A stretch of 64,000 nucleotides of DNA, taken from positions 372,001 through 436,000 of the forward strand of contig NZ_JAXMIH010000008.1 in assembly GCF_034366625.1 (NCBI RefSeq). Direction: 5' to 3'. This document shows, in pieces, positions 43,926-53,143 of the stretch. The notes under the pieces are model-generated. The model was given only the letters and a program-made list of their open reading frames with translations, was not told where the DNA came from and did no database searches. Source of the stretch: Prosthecobacter sp. GTDB lineage: Bacteria; Verrucomicrobiota; Verrucomicrobiia; Verrucomicrobiales; Verrucomicrobiaceae. The stretch's first letter is position 1, and every line of letters begins with the position of its first letter. Both the position numbers and the translations under genes were made by a program.

Positions 43926-44372
43926 ATGCCGGATGTCTTCACCAAAGCCAAGCGCAGCGAGGTGATGAGCTGCATCCGCTCACATGGCAACGCGGCGACG
44001 GAGCTGCGGCTGGTGAAATGGATGCGGGAGGCGGGGATCACAGGGTGGAGGCGGCAGCTTTCGTTGTCGGTCAAGGCCTCAAAGATCAAGAGGTTCAAGG
44101 TGCGGCCGGATTTTGTGTTTCGGCGCGAACGGGTGGCAGTGTTTGTCGATGGCTGTTTCTGGCACGCCTGCCCAAGGCATGCGACGCGTCCGAAGCAGAA
44201 CCGGAAGTTCTGGGACGCCAAGATCGAACGGAATCAAAAGCGCGATCTCCTCGTGACCCGCGAACTACGCAAGGCCGGCTGGACGGTGCTGCGTCTCTGG
44301 GAATGTGCGCTGACGAAGAAACGGCAGGCGAGCACGCTGGCGCGGCTGCGCCGGGTCTTGGGCAAACAGTGA
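43926..44372 (+). CDS. vsr: Very short patch repair (Vsr) endonuclease
   Basis: 148 residues. Family blocks are SEVMSCIRSHGNAATELRLV, RPDFVFRRERVAVFVDGCFW, HACPRHATRPKQNRKFW and GWTVLRLWEC. Vsr nicks T:G mismatches that arise by deamination of 5-methylcytosine. It is normally coupled to a Dcm-type cytosine methyltransferase, but none is next to it here; the neighbours are an FHA gene and a UbiB-type gene. Confidence 0.92.
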   Translation: MPDVFTKAKRSEVMSCIRSHGNAATELRLVKWMREAGITGWRRQLSLSVKASKIKRFKVRPDFVFRRERVAVFVDGCFWHACPRHATRPKQNRKFWDAKIERNQKRDLLVTRELRKAGWTVLRLWECALTKKRQASTLARLRRVLGKQ

Positions 44373-44417
44373 GCTAAGGCTGCGAACCATCTTGTCAGCC
44401 ACTCGTTCCCGCAGAGA

Positions 44418-46097
44418 ATGGCAGGAATCATGAAGATCGACGCACTGGCCCGACTCGAACGTTATGCAAAACGCATCGCGGAAATCGCCGCCGTGCTGGG
44501 AAAGTACGGGCTCGCCGATCTTTTTGGCGGGTTCAAATACGCCTGGCTGCAGGACCGGCTGAAAAGCGCGGACGGACAGTCGCTCACCGAGGGAGTGACG
44601 CAGGCGGCCCGCGCGCGCATGGCGCTGACAGAGCTGGGCACCACCTTCATCAAGTTGGGCCAGATGCTCAGCACCCGTGCGGACCTGCTGGGACCGGAGC
44701 TGACGGAGGAGCTCTCCCAATTGCAATCCAACGTGCCGCCCGATGCCGCTAACGTGGCACGTGAGACGATTGAGAAGGAGCTCGGACAGACGATTGAGCA
44801 GCTCTTTGCCAGTTTCGAGGAGGAACCGCTCGCCGCCGCCTCGGTGGCGCAGGTACATGCGGCGTTGCTGCACACCGGGCAAAGCGTGGTGGTCAAAGTG
44901 CGCCGTGCAGGGGTGGCCGAGCAGGCTGCGACAGATCTGGAGATCGTCCAGGCCCTCGCAGAGCTGCTGGAGAAGCATTCGCCGGCCCTGCGTGCCTACC
45001 AGCCGCTGGCGGTGGTGCGCCAGTTCCGCCGCACGCTGCTGCGCGAGCTCGATTTCACCTACGAGCGGCAGAATCAGGAGGAGTTTGGCCGCAACTTCGC
45101 CGATGACCCGACCGTGTGCATCCCGGAGGTGTTCAGCGCTTTTTGCTCGCATCAAGTTGTGACAATGGAGCATCTGGAAGGCATCATCGGCGTGGATATT
45201 GAAACGCTGAAGCAGTCCGGCGAGGACTTGGGCGAGTTCGCCAAACGCGGAGCCAACATGTATCTCGAAATGGTCTTCCGCGACGGCTTCTACCACGCCG
45301 ATCCGCATCCAGGTAACCTCATCCTGCTGCCGGGCAACATCGTCGGCGTCATCGACTGCGGCATGGTGGGGCGCATTGACGAAGACCTGCGTGATGAAGT
45401 CGAGGCGCTGCTGATGGGCATCGTGGAAAATGATTCCGAACTCGTGTCCGAGCAGGTGTTGCGTCTCGGCGCCGTGCCGCCTGACTGCGCGCGTGAAAAA
45501 CTCCGCGCCGACCTCCAGGAGTTCATGGCCGACTACACAGGCCATCCGCTGAACGAAGTTCATGTGGGCGCGGCCTTGAGCAATCTTGTGGAGATCATCC
45601 GCAGCCATCACATCGTCCTGCCCCCGACGCTGGCGCTGCTGTTGAAAACCCTTATCGTGCTGGAAGGCACCTCGCGCCGTTTCAGCCCGGACGTGAGCCT
45701 TGCCGAGCTGATGCAGCCGTATTGCTCGCGTCTGATGCTGCGGCGTTTCTCGCCGGGCCGCATCGCCAAACGCGCACGGCGCACCTTTCGCGTGTGGGAC
45801 CGCCTGCTCACCGCCCTGCCACGTGATCTGACCGATCTGCTGGCCCGTTTTCGCGATGGATCACTGACCGTCCATCTTGATCACCGTCATCTCGATCCCA
45901 TCGTGAACCGCCTGGTGCTCGGCATCCTCACAGCGGCCGTGTTTCTCGGTTCCAGCGAGCTGTGGAGCCGTGAGGCGCCGCCGCTGCTCTACGGTGTCTC
46001 TGTTTTCGGTGCGCTGGGCTACATGATCTCGCTTTACCTCGGCTGGCGTCTCATGCGGGCTATCCGCAAGTCGGGGAACATCCAGTCGAAGGATTGA
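44418..46097 (+). CDS. ABC1/UbiB-family atypical protein kinase
   Basis: 559 residues. The KxGQ motif is TFIKLGQMLSTRADLLGPEL, the Ala-rich nucleotide loop is AAASVAQVHAA, and the catalytic region is HADPHPGNLILLPG with VGVIDCGMVG. Two hydrophobic helices lie at the C terminus (residues about 505-545), typical of UbiB. The family supports ubiquinone synthesis or lipid handling in the inner membrane as an ATPase rather than a classic kinase. ATG 44430, four codons in, is an alternative start. Confidence 0.9.
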   Translation: MAGIMKIDALARLERYAKRIAEIAAVLGKYGLADLFGGFKYAWLQDRLKSADGQSLTEGVTQAARARMALTELGTTFIKLGQMLSTRADLLGPELTEELSQLQSNVPPDAANVARETIEKELGQTIEQLFASFEEEPLAAASVAQVHAALLHTGQSVVVKVRRAGVAEQAATDLEIVQALAELLEKHSPALRAYQPLAVVRQFRRTLLRELDFTYERQNQEEFGRNFADDPTVCIPEVFSAFCSHQVVTMEHLEGIIGVDIETLKQSGEDLGEFAKRGANMYLEMVFRDGFYHADPHPGNLILLPGNIVGVIDCGMVGRIDEDLRDEVEALLMGIVENDSELVSEQVLRLGAVPPDCAREKLRADLQEFMADYTGHPLNEVHVGAALSNLVEIIRSHHIVLPPTLALLLKTLIVLEGTSRRFSPDVSLAELMQPYCSRLMLRRFSPGRIAKRARRTFRVWDRLLTALPRDLTDLLARFRDGSLTVHLDHRHLDPIVNRLVLGILTAAVFLGSSELWSREAPPLLYGVSVFGALGYMISLYLGWRLMRAIRKSGNIQSKD

Positions 46098-46171
46098 GAC
46101 CGGGAACGATTGAGATTGAAGCCCACGCTGATTTTTCGCAGACTCCACGCGAACCAGCACATCTCCCCGCC

Positions 46172-46621
46172 ATGCAACCACCGCCCATTCCCAGCAAGGA
46201 CGCCGAGCACCTGCGCACGCTCGCGATCTGCCACTACGTCGTCTCTGGCCTGTCCCTCTTTGGCATCGCCTTCCTGCTGCTGCACTACGCGATCATGAAC
46301 ACCGTGTTCGCGAATCCCAAGATGTGGGAAAATGCCAAGGAGCCGCCGCCCTTCAATCCGGCCGAGTTCATGCACCTCATGCAGTGGTTCTATCTTTTCT
46401 TCGGTGTCATGATCGTGCTGGGTGGTGTGGCCACGCTGATGTCAGGGCGTTTCATTCACCGTCGTGTGAACCGCACCTTCTCGATCGTCGTCGCCGGCCT
46501 GAACTGCCTGTGCTTTCCCTTCGGCACCGTGCTCGGCGTCTTCACTCTCATCGTCCTGACCAAGGAATCTGTGATGCGGTTGTATGCGGAGGCGCAGAGC
46601 GGGTCGGCTGCTGCCGCTTGA
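46172..46621 (+). CDS. Four-helix membrane protein, unknown function
   Basis: 149 residues with hydrophobic spans near residues 20-42, 68-92, 104-125 and possibly the end of that region (VVAGLNCLCFPFGTVLGVFT). The layout resembles small membrane proteins common in Verrucomicrobia and Planctomycetes. The C terminus ends in a Ser/Ala tail. It lies between the UbiB-type and xylulokinase genes, 74 bp after the former. Confidence 0.7.
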   Translation: MQPPPIPSKDAEHLRTLAICHYVVSGLSLFGIAFLLLHYAIMNTVFANPKMWENAKEPPPFNPAEFMHLMQWFYLFFGVMIVLGGVATLMSGRFIHRRVNRTFSIVVAGLNCLCFPFGTVLGVFTLIVLTKESVMRLYAEAQSGSAAAA

Positions 46622-46701
46622 AACTTTGAGCTTGGAACTTGAAACCAATTGGCCGAAAACCTCCCTCCCATCCCCAATCTTCTCACTCTCACTTTCGATT
46701 T

Positions 46702-48204
46702 ATGTATTTCCTCGGCATCGACAGCGGCACGCAGAGCAGCAAGGCCATCGTCCTCGACCTCGACACGGGCAAAATCATTGCTTCGGGCCATAGCAGCTAT
46801 GATTTGATTGAAGGACTGCCGCCGGGTCATCTCGAACAAGATCCGCAGTCATGGCTCGACGCCGTGGATGCCTGCGTGAGGCAGTGCCTGGAGCAGATCG
46901 GCAAGGACAAGGCAAAGATCGCCGGCATCGGCGTCAGCGGGCAGCAGCATGGCCTCGTGGCACTCGGTGCGGATGACAAGCCGGTGCGCGCGGCCAAACT
47001 GTGGTGCGACACCTCCACGCAGGCGCAGTGTGAGGAGATCGCGCATCATTTTGGCGGTCAGCCGGGCGTGATCGCGCTCGCGGGCAATGCCATGCTCCCG
47101 GGCTACACGATTCCGAAGCTGCTATGGCTGAAGCAGAACGAGCCGGAGAACTTCGCGAAGACGAAGACCATCCTGCTGCCGCACGATTACATCAACTTCT
47201 GGCTGAGTGGAGTGAAGCGCATGGAATACGGCGACGCCTCCGGCATGGGCATCCTCAATGTGAACACCCGCGAGTGGTGTTATGAAATCTGCGACTACAT
47301 TGATCCGAGTGTGCGGACGATGCTGCCACCGCTCGGTTCCTCGAAGGCCGTGCATGGCACGCTCCGCAAGGAGCTGGCCGGCCAGTGGGGTCTCAGCTAC
47401 GATGTGATCATCAGCGCCGGTGGTGGCGACAACATGATGGGCGCGATCGGCACCGGTAACATCAAGCCCGGCGTCGTCACCGCCAGCTTCGGCACCAGCG
47501 GCACGCTCTATGGCGTCGCCGCATCACCCGTCGTCGATGGGCAGGGCGAAGTCGCCGCGTTTTGCGACAGCACCGATCAGTGGCTGCCTCTCGTTTGCAC
47601 GATGAATGTCACCGTCGTCACCGAACAGGTGCGCGAGATGTTCCGCTGGGATCTGCGGCAGCTAGAAGCCGCCGTGAAATCCGCGCCTGCCGGAGCTGAC
47701 GGCGTGATGTTCCTGCCCTACCTCAATGGCGAACGCACGCCGAACCTGCCCAACGGCAGCGGCGTCATCCACGGCCTGCGCCCGACGAACATGGCTCCCG
47801 TGAACATCGCCCGCGCGGCCGTCGAAGGCGCCACGCTCGGTCTGGCCTATGGTTTGAAGCGTTTTCGTGACCTCGGCATGAATCCCACCGAGATCCGTCT
47901 CACCGGCGGCGGCAGCAAGAGCGCCGTATGGCGTCAGATCGCCGCCGACTGCTTCAACGCCGAGGTCGTCACGCTCAGCACCAGCGAAGGTGCCGCTCTC
48001 GGCGGAGCCATCCAGGCCGCGTATGCTCATGCAAACCAAGGCGGCAGCGAACGTGTCAGCTATGACAAGCTCTGCGCCAAACTCGTCACCCTCGATGAAT
48101 CCACCCGCTGCAAACCCAACGCCGAAAACGCCGCGTTGTATGCCGTGCAGCTCGAAAAGCAGATGGAACTGACCGGACGCCTCAATCAGACCGGCTGGCT
48201 TTGA
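46702..48204 (+). CDS. xylB: Xylulokinase
   Basis: 500 residues, FGGY family. Phosphate-binding FLGIDSGTQSSKAIVLD at the N terminus, GIGVSGQQHGLVAL (substrate loop), VTASFGTSGTLYG, FLPYLNGERTPNL and RLTGGGSKSAVWRQIAAD (adenosine region) are all conserved. It phosphorylates D-xylulose to enter the pentose phosphate pathway. ATG 46702 starts the conserved domain; a TTG at 46639 is less likely. xylA is 15.6 kb away on the other strand. Confidence 0.95.
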   Translation: MYFLGIDSGTQSSKAIVLDLDTGKIIASGHSSYDLIEGLPPGHLEQDPQSWLDAVDACVRQCLEQIGKDKAKIAGIGVSGQQHGLVALGADDKPVRAAKLWCDTSTQAQCEEIAHHFGGQPGVIALAGNAMLPGYTIPKLLWLKQNEPENFAKTKTILLPHDYINFWLSGVKRMEYGDASGMGILNVNTREWCYEICDYIDPSVRTMLPPLGSSKAVHGTLRKELAGQWGLSYDVIISAGGGDNMMGAIGTGNIKPGVVTASFGTSGTLYGVAASPVVDGQGEVAAFCDSTDQWLPLVCTMNVTVVTEQVREMFRWDLRQLEAAVKSAPAGADGVMFLPYLNGERTPNLPNGSGVIHGLRPTNMAPVNIARAAVEGATLGLAYGLKRFRDLGMNPTEIRLTGGGSKSAVWRQIAADCFNAEVVTLSTSEGAALGGAIQAAYAHANQGGSERVSYDKLCAKLVTLDESTRCKPNAENAALYAVQLEKQMELTGRLNQTGWL

Positions 48205-48241
48205 CACTTCCTTGACCTCTTGACCAGTTTGACCCGCTTCC

Positions 48242-48592
48242 ATGAAACCCACTCTTCGCACTCACCCAAACGCTGTTGTCATCGAACTGGAGGGCGACGC
48301 CGATCTCGCAACGGTGCCTGAGTTTCAGAAACTCGTGCGCGAGCAGATGAAGGCGAAGGCGAAGCGGCTGATCATCGACTTTGCGAAGGTCACGTTTGTG
48401 AACACTCCCGTTTGGGCCGTGGTGGTCGAGTATTTCCAGCATGCCAGCGGTGTGGGCAGCGAGTTTGCGCTCACCGGCATCCACGGACGTGTGGAGGCCT
48501 CGTTCAAGATCGTGCGCCTTGGTGATTTCATCACACACCTGCCCACAGTCGATGACGCGCTGAACGCCACCGATCTGACCAGCAAGCGTTAA
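48242..48592 (+). CDS. STAS-domain protein (MlaB or anti-sigma-antagonist type)
   Basis: 116 residues, a single STAS domain (VVIELEGDADLATVPEF, RLIIDFAKVTFVNTPVWAV). The phosphorylatable DS motif of SpoIIAA-type antagonists and of MlaB is replaced by Asn54-Thr55. It lies 19 bp before the MlaE-like permease gene, the position expected of MlaB, which activates the MlaF ATPase in E. coli. With an RsbU-like phosphatase at the other end of the cluster it may also be a partner-switching regulator; Thr55 could be the phosphorylated residue. Confidence 0.8.
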   Translation: MKPTLRTHPNAVVIELEGDADLATVPEFQKLVREQMKAKAKRLIIDFAKVTFVNTPVWAVVVEYFQHASGVGSEFALTGIHGRVEASFKIVRLGDFITHLPTVDDALNATDLTSKR

Positions 48593-48611
48593 GCCTTTCC
48601 CACCACCGCGC

Positions 48612-49358
48612 ATGATCGAAGCATTCCGCCAATACTTCGCATTGTGCGGCAGCCTTCTCTACTGGCTCTTTGCGGCCCCGTTTCGCGGCAAACCGTGGCG
48701 TATCGGCCACACCTTCGCTCAAATCGTCCGCATCGGCGTGCATGCGGTGCCGATGTCGGCGCTCACGGCGCTGACCATCGGTGTCGTGCTGGCGATGCAG
48801 TCCGCCGCGCAACTCGCAAAGCTCGGCGCCACGGTTTATGTGCCGGGGCTGGTTTCATCCAGCCTCATCCGCGAACTCGCGCCGCTCGTCACGGCGGTGA
48901 TCGTCATCGGCCGCAGCGGATCTTCCGTCACTGCCGAACTCGGCACCATGAAAGTGTCCGAGGAAATCGAGGCGCTCGAAGTCATGGCCATACCGCCGAT
49001 GTCCTGGCTCATCGTGCCGCGCTTCCTCGCGATGGTGATCATGATGCCGCTGCTGACGGTGTTCAGCATTTACGTCGGCCTCGCCGGCGGCTGGTTGATC
49101 AGTCATTTCTCGCTGCACATGTCCACCGCCTTCTACGTGAGCCATGCGCTGCAATACGTGGAACTGCGGGATGTCGGCATCGGCCTGCTCAAAAGCGGCG
49201 TGTTTGGCGTGCTGGTCGTCACCATCGCCTGCAGCATCGGTTTGAACGTCTCCGGTGGTGCCGAAGGCGTGGGACTCGCCACCACACGTTCGGTCGTGGT
49301 CTCGCTGCTGAGCGTCTTCATCGCCAACGCCGTGCTCACCGCCTTGTTCTTCTTCTGA
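48612..49358 (+). CDS. mlaE: MlaE-family lipid ABC transporter permease
   Basis: 248 residues. MlaE/YrbE signatures: SALTALTIGVVLAMQSAAQL, IRELAPLVTAVIVIGRSGSS, ELGTMKVSEEIEALEVMAI and VPRFLAMVIMMPLLTVFSIY. It is the inner-membrane part of a system moving phospholipids between inner and outer membrane. Its stop overlaps the start of the ATPase gene (TGATG). Confidence 0.93.
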   Translation: MIEAFRQYFALCGSLLYWLFAAPFRGKPWRIGHTFAQIVRIGVHAVPMSALTALTIGVVLAMQSAAQLAKLGATVYVPGLVSSSLIRELAPLVTAVIVIGRSGSSVTAELGTMKVSEEIEALEVMAIPPMSWLIVPRFLAMVIMMPLLTVFSIYVGLAGGWLISHFSLHMSTAFYVSHALQYVELRDVGIGLLKSGVFGVLVVTIACSIGLNVSGGAEGVGLATTRSVVVSLLSVFIANAVLTALFFF

Positions 49359-50197
49359 TGCCGTCTTCCACACCAGCTTCCATCGTTGGCGAGCCGATCA
49401 TCGAGGTCGATTCGCTGGTGCGGCATTTTGGCACGCAGAAGGTGCTCGATGGCGTGAGTTTCAAAGTGTATGCCGGTGACACCTTCGTCATCATGGGCGG
49501 CAGCGGTTGCGGCAAAAGCACGCTGCTGCGTCATCTCATCGGCACCGAGAAGCCCACCTCCGGCAGCATCAAGGTTTTCGGCCAGGAGATCACCACGATG
49601 CGCGCTGAGGCGCTGCAAAAACTGCGCGGGCGCTACGGCATGCTGTTTCAATCCGGCGCGTTGCTGCAATCCCTCACCGTCGCGGAAAATGTGGCGCTGC
49701 CGTTGATCGAGCACACCCAGCTCGATGCCGGATTGATCGACACCGTGGTCAAAATGAAGCTGGAGCAGGTCGGATTGACCGGTCACGGCCACAAAAAGCC
49801 CTCCGAGATCAGTGGTGGCATGAAAAAACGCGCCGCACTTGCCCGGGCGCTCGCCTTGGACCCGCCGCTCGTGTTCAGCGACGAACCGACCGCCGGACTC
49901 GACCCCATCATGACCGCTGTGGTCGATGAACTCACGCAGCGCCTCACGCAGAAGATCGGCGCCACGGTCGTCGTCGTCACTCATGACATGAACAGCGTCT
50001 TCCGCATCGGCACGCGCATCGTCATGCTCGGCACCGGCCCGAATCAGGGCCGCATCATCGCCGCAGGCACGCCGGCGGAGATCAAGGCGAGCCCCAATCC
50101 CGCCGTACAGCAGTTCATCAACGGCGATCCCGAAGGCGACGGCACCGACGACTCTGGCGAGCTGCTGTATCGCGAAATGCTCCTCGGAAAAAACTGA
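49358..50197 (+). CDS. mlaF: MlaF-family lipid ABC transporter ATPase
   Basis: 279 residues. Walker A is IMGGSGCGKSTLLRH, signature EISGGMKKRAALARALAL (the SGGM-KR form is typical of MlaF), Walker B LVFSDEPTAGLDP, H-loop VVTHDMNS. The C-terminal extension (DPEGDGTDDSGELLYRE) is acidic and could contact the STAS protein. It overlaps mlaE by one base and precedes mlaD by 13 bp. Confidence 0.93.
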   Translation: MPSSTPASIVGEPIIEVDSLVRHFGTQKVLDGVSFKVYAGDTFVIMGGSGCGKSTLLRHLIGTEKPTSGSIKVFGQEITTMRAEALQKLRGRYGMLFQSGALLQSLTVAENVALPLIEHTQLDAGLIDTVVKMKLEQVGLTGHGHKKPSEISGGMKKRAALARALALDPPLVFSDEPTAGLDPIMTAVVDELTQRLTQKIGATVVVVTHDMNSVFRIGTRIVMLGTGPNQGRIIAAGTPAEIKASPNPAVQQFINGDPEGDGTDDSGELLYREMLLGKN

Positions 50198-50210
50198 CTT
50201 TCTCCACACC

Positions 50211-51431
50211 ATGAAAAACAAGCACGACGCCACAGTGGCCACCCTGGTCATCCTTTGTTCCCTGGTGTTGCTCGGGGCTCTGATGTTCTCCATTTCCGGC
50301 GATCCATGGCGCAAGCCGCATATGCGCTTCTCCGTGGATTTCGAGGATGTGACCGGCCTGCACCGCAACTCGAACGTGCTCTACTCAGGCGCGAAAGTCG
50401 GCATCGTGGAGCGCATCGAGCACCTTACTCCCGCCGACCGTCTGGTTTCACATCGTCCTGTGCGCGTTCACATCGCCATCTTTGAAAAGACGCCGGTTCC
50501 TGCGCATGTGAACGTCTTGATCAGCGCCGAATCCATGCTCGGCGAAAAACACATCGGTCTAGTGCGCGAGGATGATGACGGCGGCCAGCTGGCTGATGGC
50601 GTGAAGCTCACCTCCTCCAGCCTCGGCAGCATGCTGGAAATGATGCTGCCTGGCGGCGATGTCATCATCGCCAACATCAAGTCGATCACCGCCGACATCA
50701 AAAAGATCACCGATCCGCTTGGCAAAGGCGATGCTTCCAAGAAAATCACCAACTCGCTCGCCAACATCGAGTCCTTCACGCAGGAGCTGAAAACCGTCTT
50801 TGCCGGTGACGGCAAAACACCCGGCTTCGGCCAGAAGCTCAACACCGTGGCCGACAAGCTCGAAGAAACCGCCAACGGCATCCAGGAACTCGTCAAAGGT
50901 CCGAAAGGCGCGGCGGACAAAGGTCTCGCGAACCGTGCGGATGCGATCCTCGCAAACCTGGAAGGTTTCTCGAAGGAGCTGAATCAAACCATCGCCGGAA
51001 CTCCTGGCGGCAATCCCGGATTGAAGGTGCGCATCGAGGAAATCACCAGCGAGCTGCACAACTTGCTCGCTGGTGGTGAAAAGGCCTCGGGTCCCGGTTT
51101 GGAAAAGCATCTCGACACCACGATGCGGAAGATCAACACGCTGGTCGAGGAGATGAACGCCCTTGTCATCTGGGGCGAGTACATCACCGGAACGCTCGCC
51201 GAAAAGCCCAGCCGCCTGATCTTCGGCAGCAAGGAGAACGAAGTGCCCACCAAGGAGCAGATCATCGAGCACATGCGCCGCAGCCAGACTCCCTACCCCG
51301 TGCGTATCAAAGAACTCGAATCCGGCGCAAAGCCTGCTCCACCCACGGGCGGCATCCCCATGCCTCCTGAAAGCGCCAGCCCGGAGGAAAAGAAAAAAGG
51401 CATCCTCGAATTCTTCAAACGCCGTGAGTAA
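50211..51431 (+). CDS. mlaD: MlaD-family MCE-domain protein with a long helical extension
   Basis: 406 residues, much longer than E. coli MlaD (about 180). An N-terminal anchor (VATLVILCSLVLLGALMFSI) precedes an MCE domain (residues about 37-125: RFSVDFEDVTGLHRNSNVLY, GAKVGIVERI, ESMLGEKHIGLV). Residues about 150-330 are amphipathic helical repeats (IKSITADIKKITDPL, LNTVADKLEETANGIQELV, EEITSELHNLLAGG), similar to the extensions of PqiB/LetB- or Mce-like proteins, and may reach toward the outer membrane. A Pro-rich tail ends the protein. Overlaps the phosphatase gene by 8 bp. Confidence 0.88.
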   Translation: MKNKHDATVATLVILCSLVLLGALMFSISGDPWRKPHMRFSVDFEDVTGLHRNSNVLYSGAKVGIVERIEHLTPADRLVSHRPVRVHIAIFEKTPVPAHVNVLISAESMLGEKHIGLVREDDDGGQLADGVKLTSSSLGSMLEMMLPGGDVIIANIKSITADIKKITDPLGKGDASKKITNSLANIESFTQELKTVFAGDGKTPGFGQKLNTVADKLEETANGIQELVKGPKGAADKGLANRADAILANLEGFSKELNQTIAGTPGGNPGLKVRIEEITSELHNLLAGGEKASGPGLEKHLDTTMRKINTLVEEMNALVIWGEYITGTLAEKPSRLIFGSKENEVPTKEQIIEHMRRSQTPYPVRIKELESGAKPAPPTGGIPMPPESASPEEKKKGILEFFKRRE

Positions 51432-53109
51432 CCCACAGCCCATCGCCTCACGCCAGAACGTGCTGATCGACGTGGCGCGCCGTTTGAGCAGCACACACGA
51501 TCTCGTGGAGCTCGTGGACCACATCCTCAAACAGTCGCGTGAGGTCATGGACTGCGAGGTGTGCTCCATCCTTCTGCCGGACGGCCCGAACGAGGATCTG
51601 CTCATTCGCTCGACGCTTGATCCCATCAACACCATGGACGTCCGCGTGCCGAAAGGGAAGGGGATCGCCGGGGATGTCTATGCGACGAAAAAAATCGTCA
51701 ACATCGAGGACGCGCTCAGCGATCCCCGGCATTTCCGCCCGTCTTCGGACAAATCCGACCTCGTCACACGGGCGATGCTCACCATCCCGCTGTTGGATGG
51801 TGATCACTGCCTTGGTGTGATGCAGGCCATCAATCCGAATCATGGCGCCGGCTTCAATGCGCAGGATGTCGAGATGTTTGAAACCTTTGGCAGCCTCATC
51901 GCCGTGACGTTGCTGCGGCTCGAATCACAGAAAAAGGCCATCCAGGAGGCCGAAAACCGTCAGCAGCTCTCGCTCGCGAAGGAGATCCAAAACTCCTTTC
52001 TGCCAGCACCACAGGTCCGCCTAGATCACATCGCCGTGGAGAGTTTTTATGAGCCGGCGAGCGAGGTCGGCGGCGATTTCTATTTCTGGCATGAGATTGA
52101 CGATGGTAAAATCCTCCTCGGCGTTGGCGACGTGTGTGGCAAAGGATTAGCAGCCGCGCTCGACATGGCCCGCGGCACTACCCTGATCGCCTCCACCGCG
52201 CATCTGTGTGTCTCGATGAATCTAGCCGAGTGGATGACGACGCTGAACAAACGTCTGTGCGGCGTGATGAAGGCGGGTCGCTTCATCGCCATCAATGCCA
52301 TGCTGGTCTGCCCGAAAACACGCCGCGTGCGGCTCTGCTGCGCCGGACTGCCAGGCGCACAGGTGCATGATGGCAAGGCGTGGAAGGAAGTTCCTGCTCC
52401 TGGCAACGCGCCGCTGGGCATCTCATGCGCCGCACGTTATGAGGAATACGCGCTGCCTTTGAGCACCGGCCGCCACTGGATGCTTTTCACCGATGGCATC
52501 CTCGAAGTGCAAAACAGCGCGGGCGAATATTTTGAAGACAAGGCATTCGCTGCCGCTTTGCAGCACACCAACGGCGGCGACGACTTCCTGAGCCACCTCG
52601 TCGAGCAATGGCGAACCTTTGCTCATGGCGCGAACTACCAGGACGATGCCACTGTTTTGACGATCACGGATCACTCCCCGCCGCCGCCATCCGAACTCGC
52701 TCTCTCCTGCCATCCCGACACCCTGCGCCTTGTACGCGAGTTCATCGAGGCCTGGGCCGCTTACCACGGCATCCGCGATGACCTCACCGGCCTCATTGTG
52801 CTCGGTTGCGATGAAGTGATGAGCAACATCTGCAAATACGCCTACTGCACCACCAGCAGCGAGCGCCCCGCCTGTTGCCGCATCGAATCAGACGCGGGTT
52901 CGATTCGCATCCTCATCGAGCACCACGGTGAAGGCATCACCAACGAGGACTTTCAAAAACTGGTCGCTCCGCCCTCCACCGGCCAGCGCATCGGCGGTCT
53001 CGGCCTGCACGTCATCAGCGAAATCTTCGACCGCGTCGATTTTCGGCGGGAAGCGGGCAAATCGGTCATCGAACTGATGAAATCGACCTCGGCAGCATCG
53101 CCGGGTTGA
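51424..53109 (+). CDS. GAF - PP2C (SpoIIE/RsbU-type) - HATPase (RsbW-like) regulatory protein
   Basis: 561 residues, GTG start overlapping the mlaD end by 8 bp. Residues about 20-170 are a GAF sensor domain (VMDCEVCSILLPDG, KGKGIAGDVYATKK). Residues about 185-415 are a SpoIIE-type phosphatase: ASEVGGDFYFWHEID, GVGDVCGKGLAAALDMA, LFTDGILEVQN, YQDDATVL. Residues about 430-555 are an RsbW-type ATP-binding domain: N box CDEVMSNICKYAY (Glu464, Asn468) and G2 box GQRIGGLGLHVISEIF. The G1 box reads HHGEG, with His500 in place of the ATP-binding Asp, so kinase activity may be lost. It is probably cytoplasmic and acts on STAS proteins, the nearest being at the head of this operon. Confidence 0.88.
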   Translation: MSNPQPIASRQNVLIDVARRLSSTHDLVELVDHILKQSREVMDCEVCSILLPDGPNEDLLIRSTLDPINTMDVRVPKGKGIAGDVYATKKIVNIEDALSDPRHFRPSSDKSDLVTRAMLTIPLLDGDHCLGVMQAINPNHGAGFNAQDVEMFETFGSLIAVTLLRLESQKKAIQEAENRQQLSLAKEIQNSFLPAPQVRLDHIAVESFYEPASEVGGDFYFWHEIDDGKILLGVGDVCGKGLAAALDMARGTTLIASTAHLCVSMNLAEWMTTLNKRLCGVMKAGRFIAINAMLVCPKTRRVRLCCAGLPGAQVHDGKAWKEVPAPGNAPLGISCAARYEEYALPLSTGRHWMLFTDGILEVQNSAGEYFEDKAFAAALQHTNGGDDFLSHLVEQWRTFAHGANYQDDATVLTITDHSPPPPSELALSCHPDTLRLVREFIEAWAAYHGIRDDLTGLIVLGCDEVMSNICKYAYCTTSSERPACCRIESDAGSIRILIEHHGEGITNEDFQKLVAPPSTGQRIGGLGLHVISEIFDRVDFRREAGKSVIELMKSTSAASPG

Positions 53110-53143
53110 TGTGCGGACGGATCGCGCCAAGGATGCACGCCAC

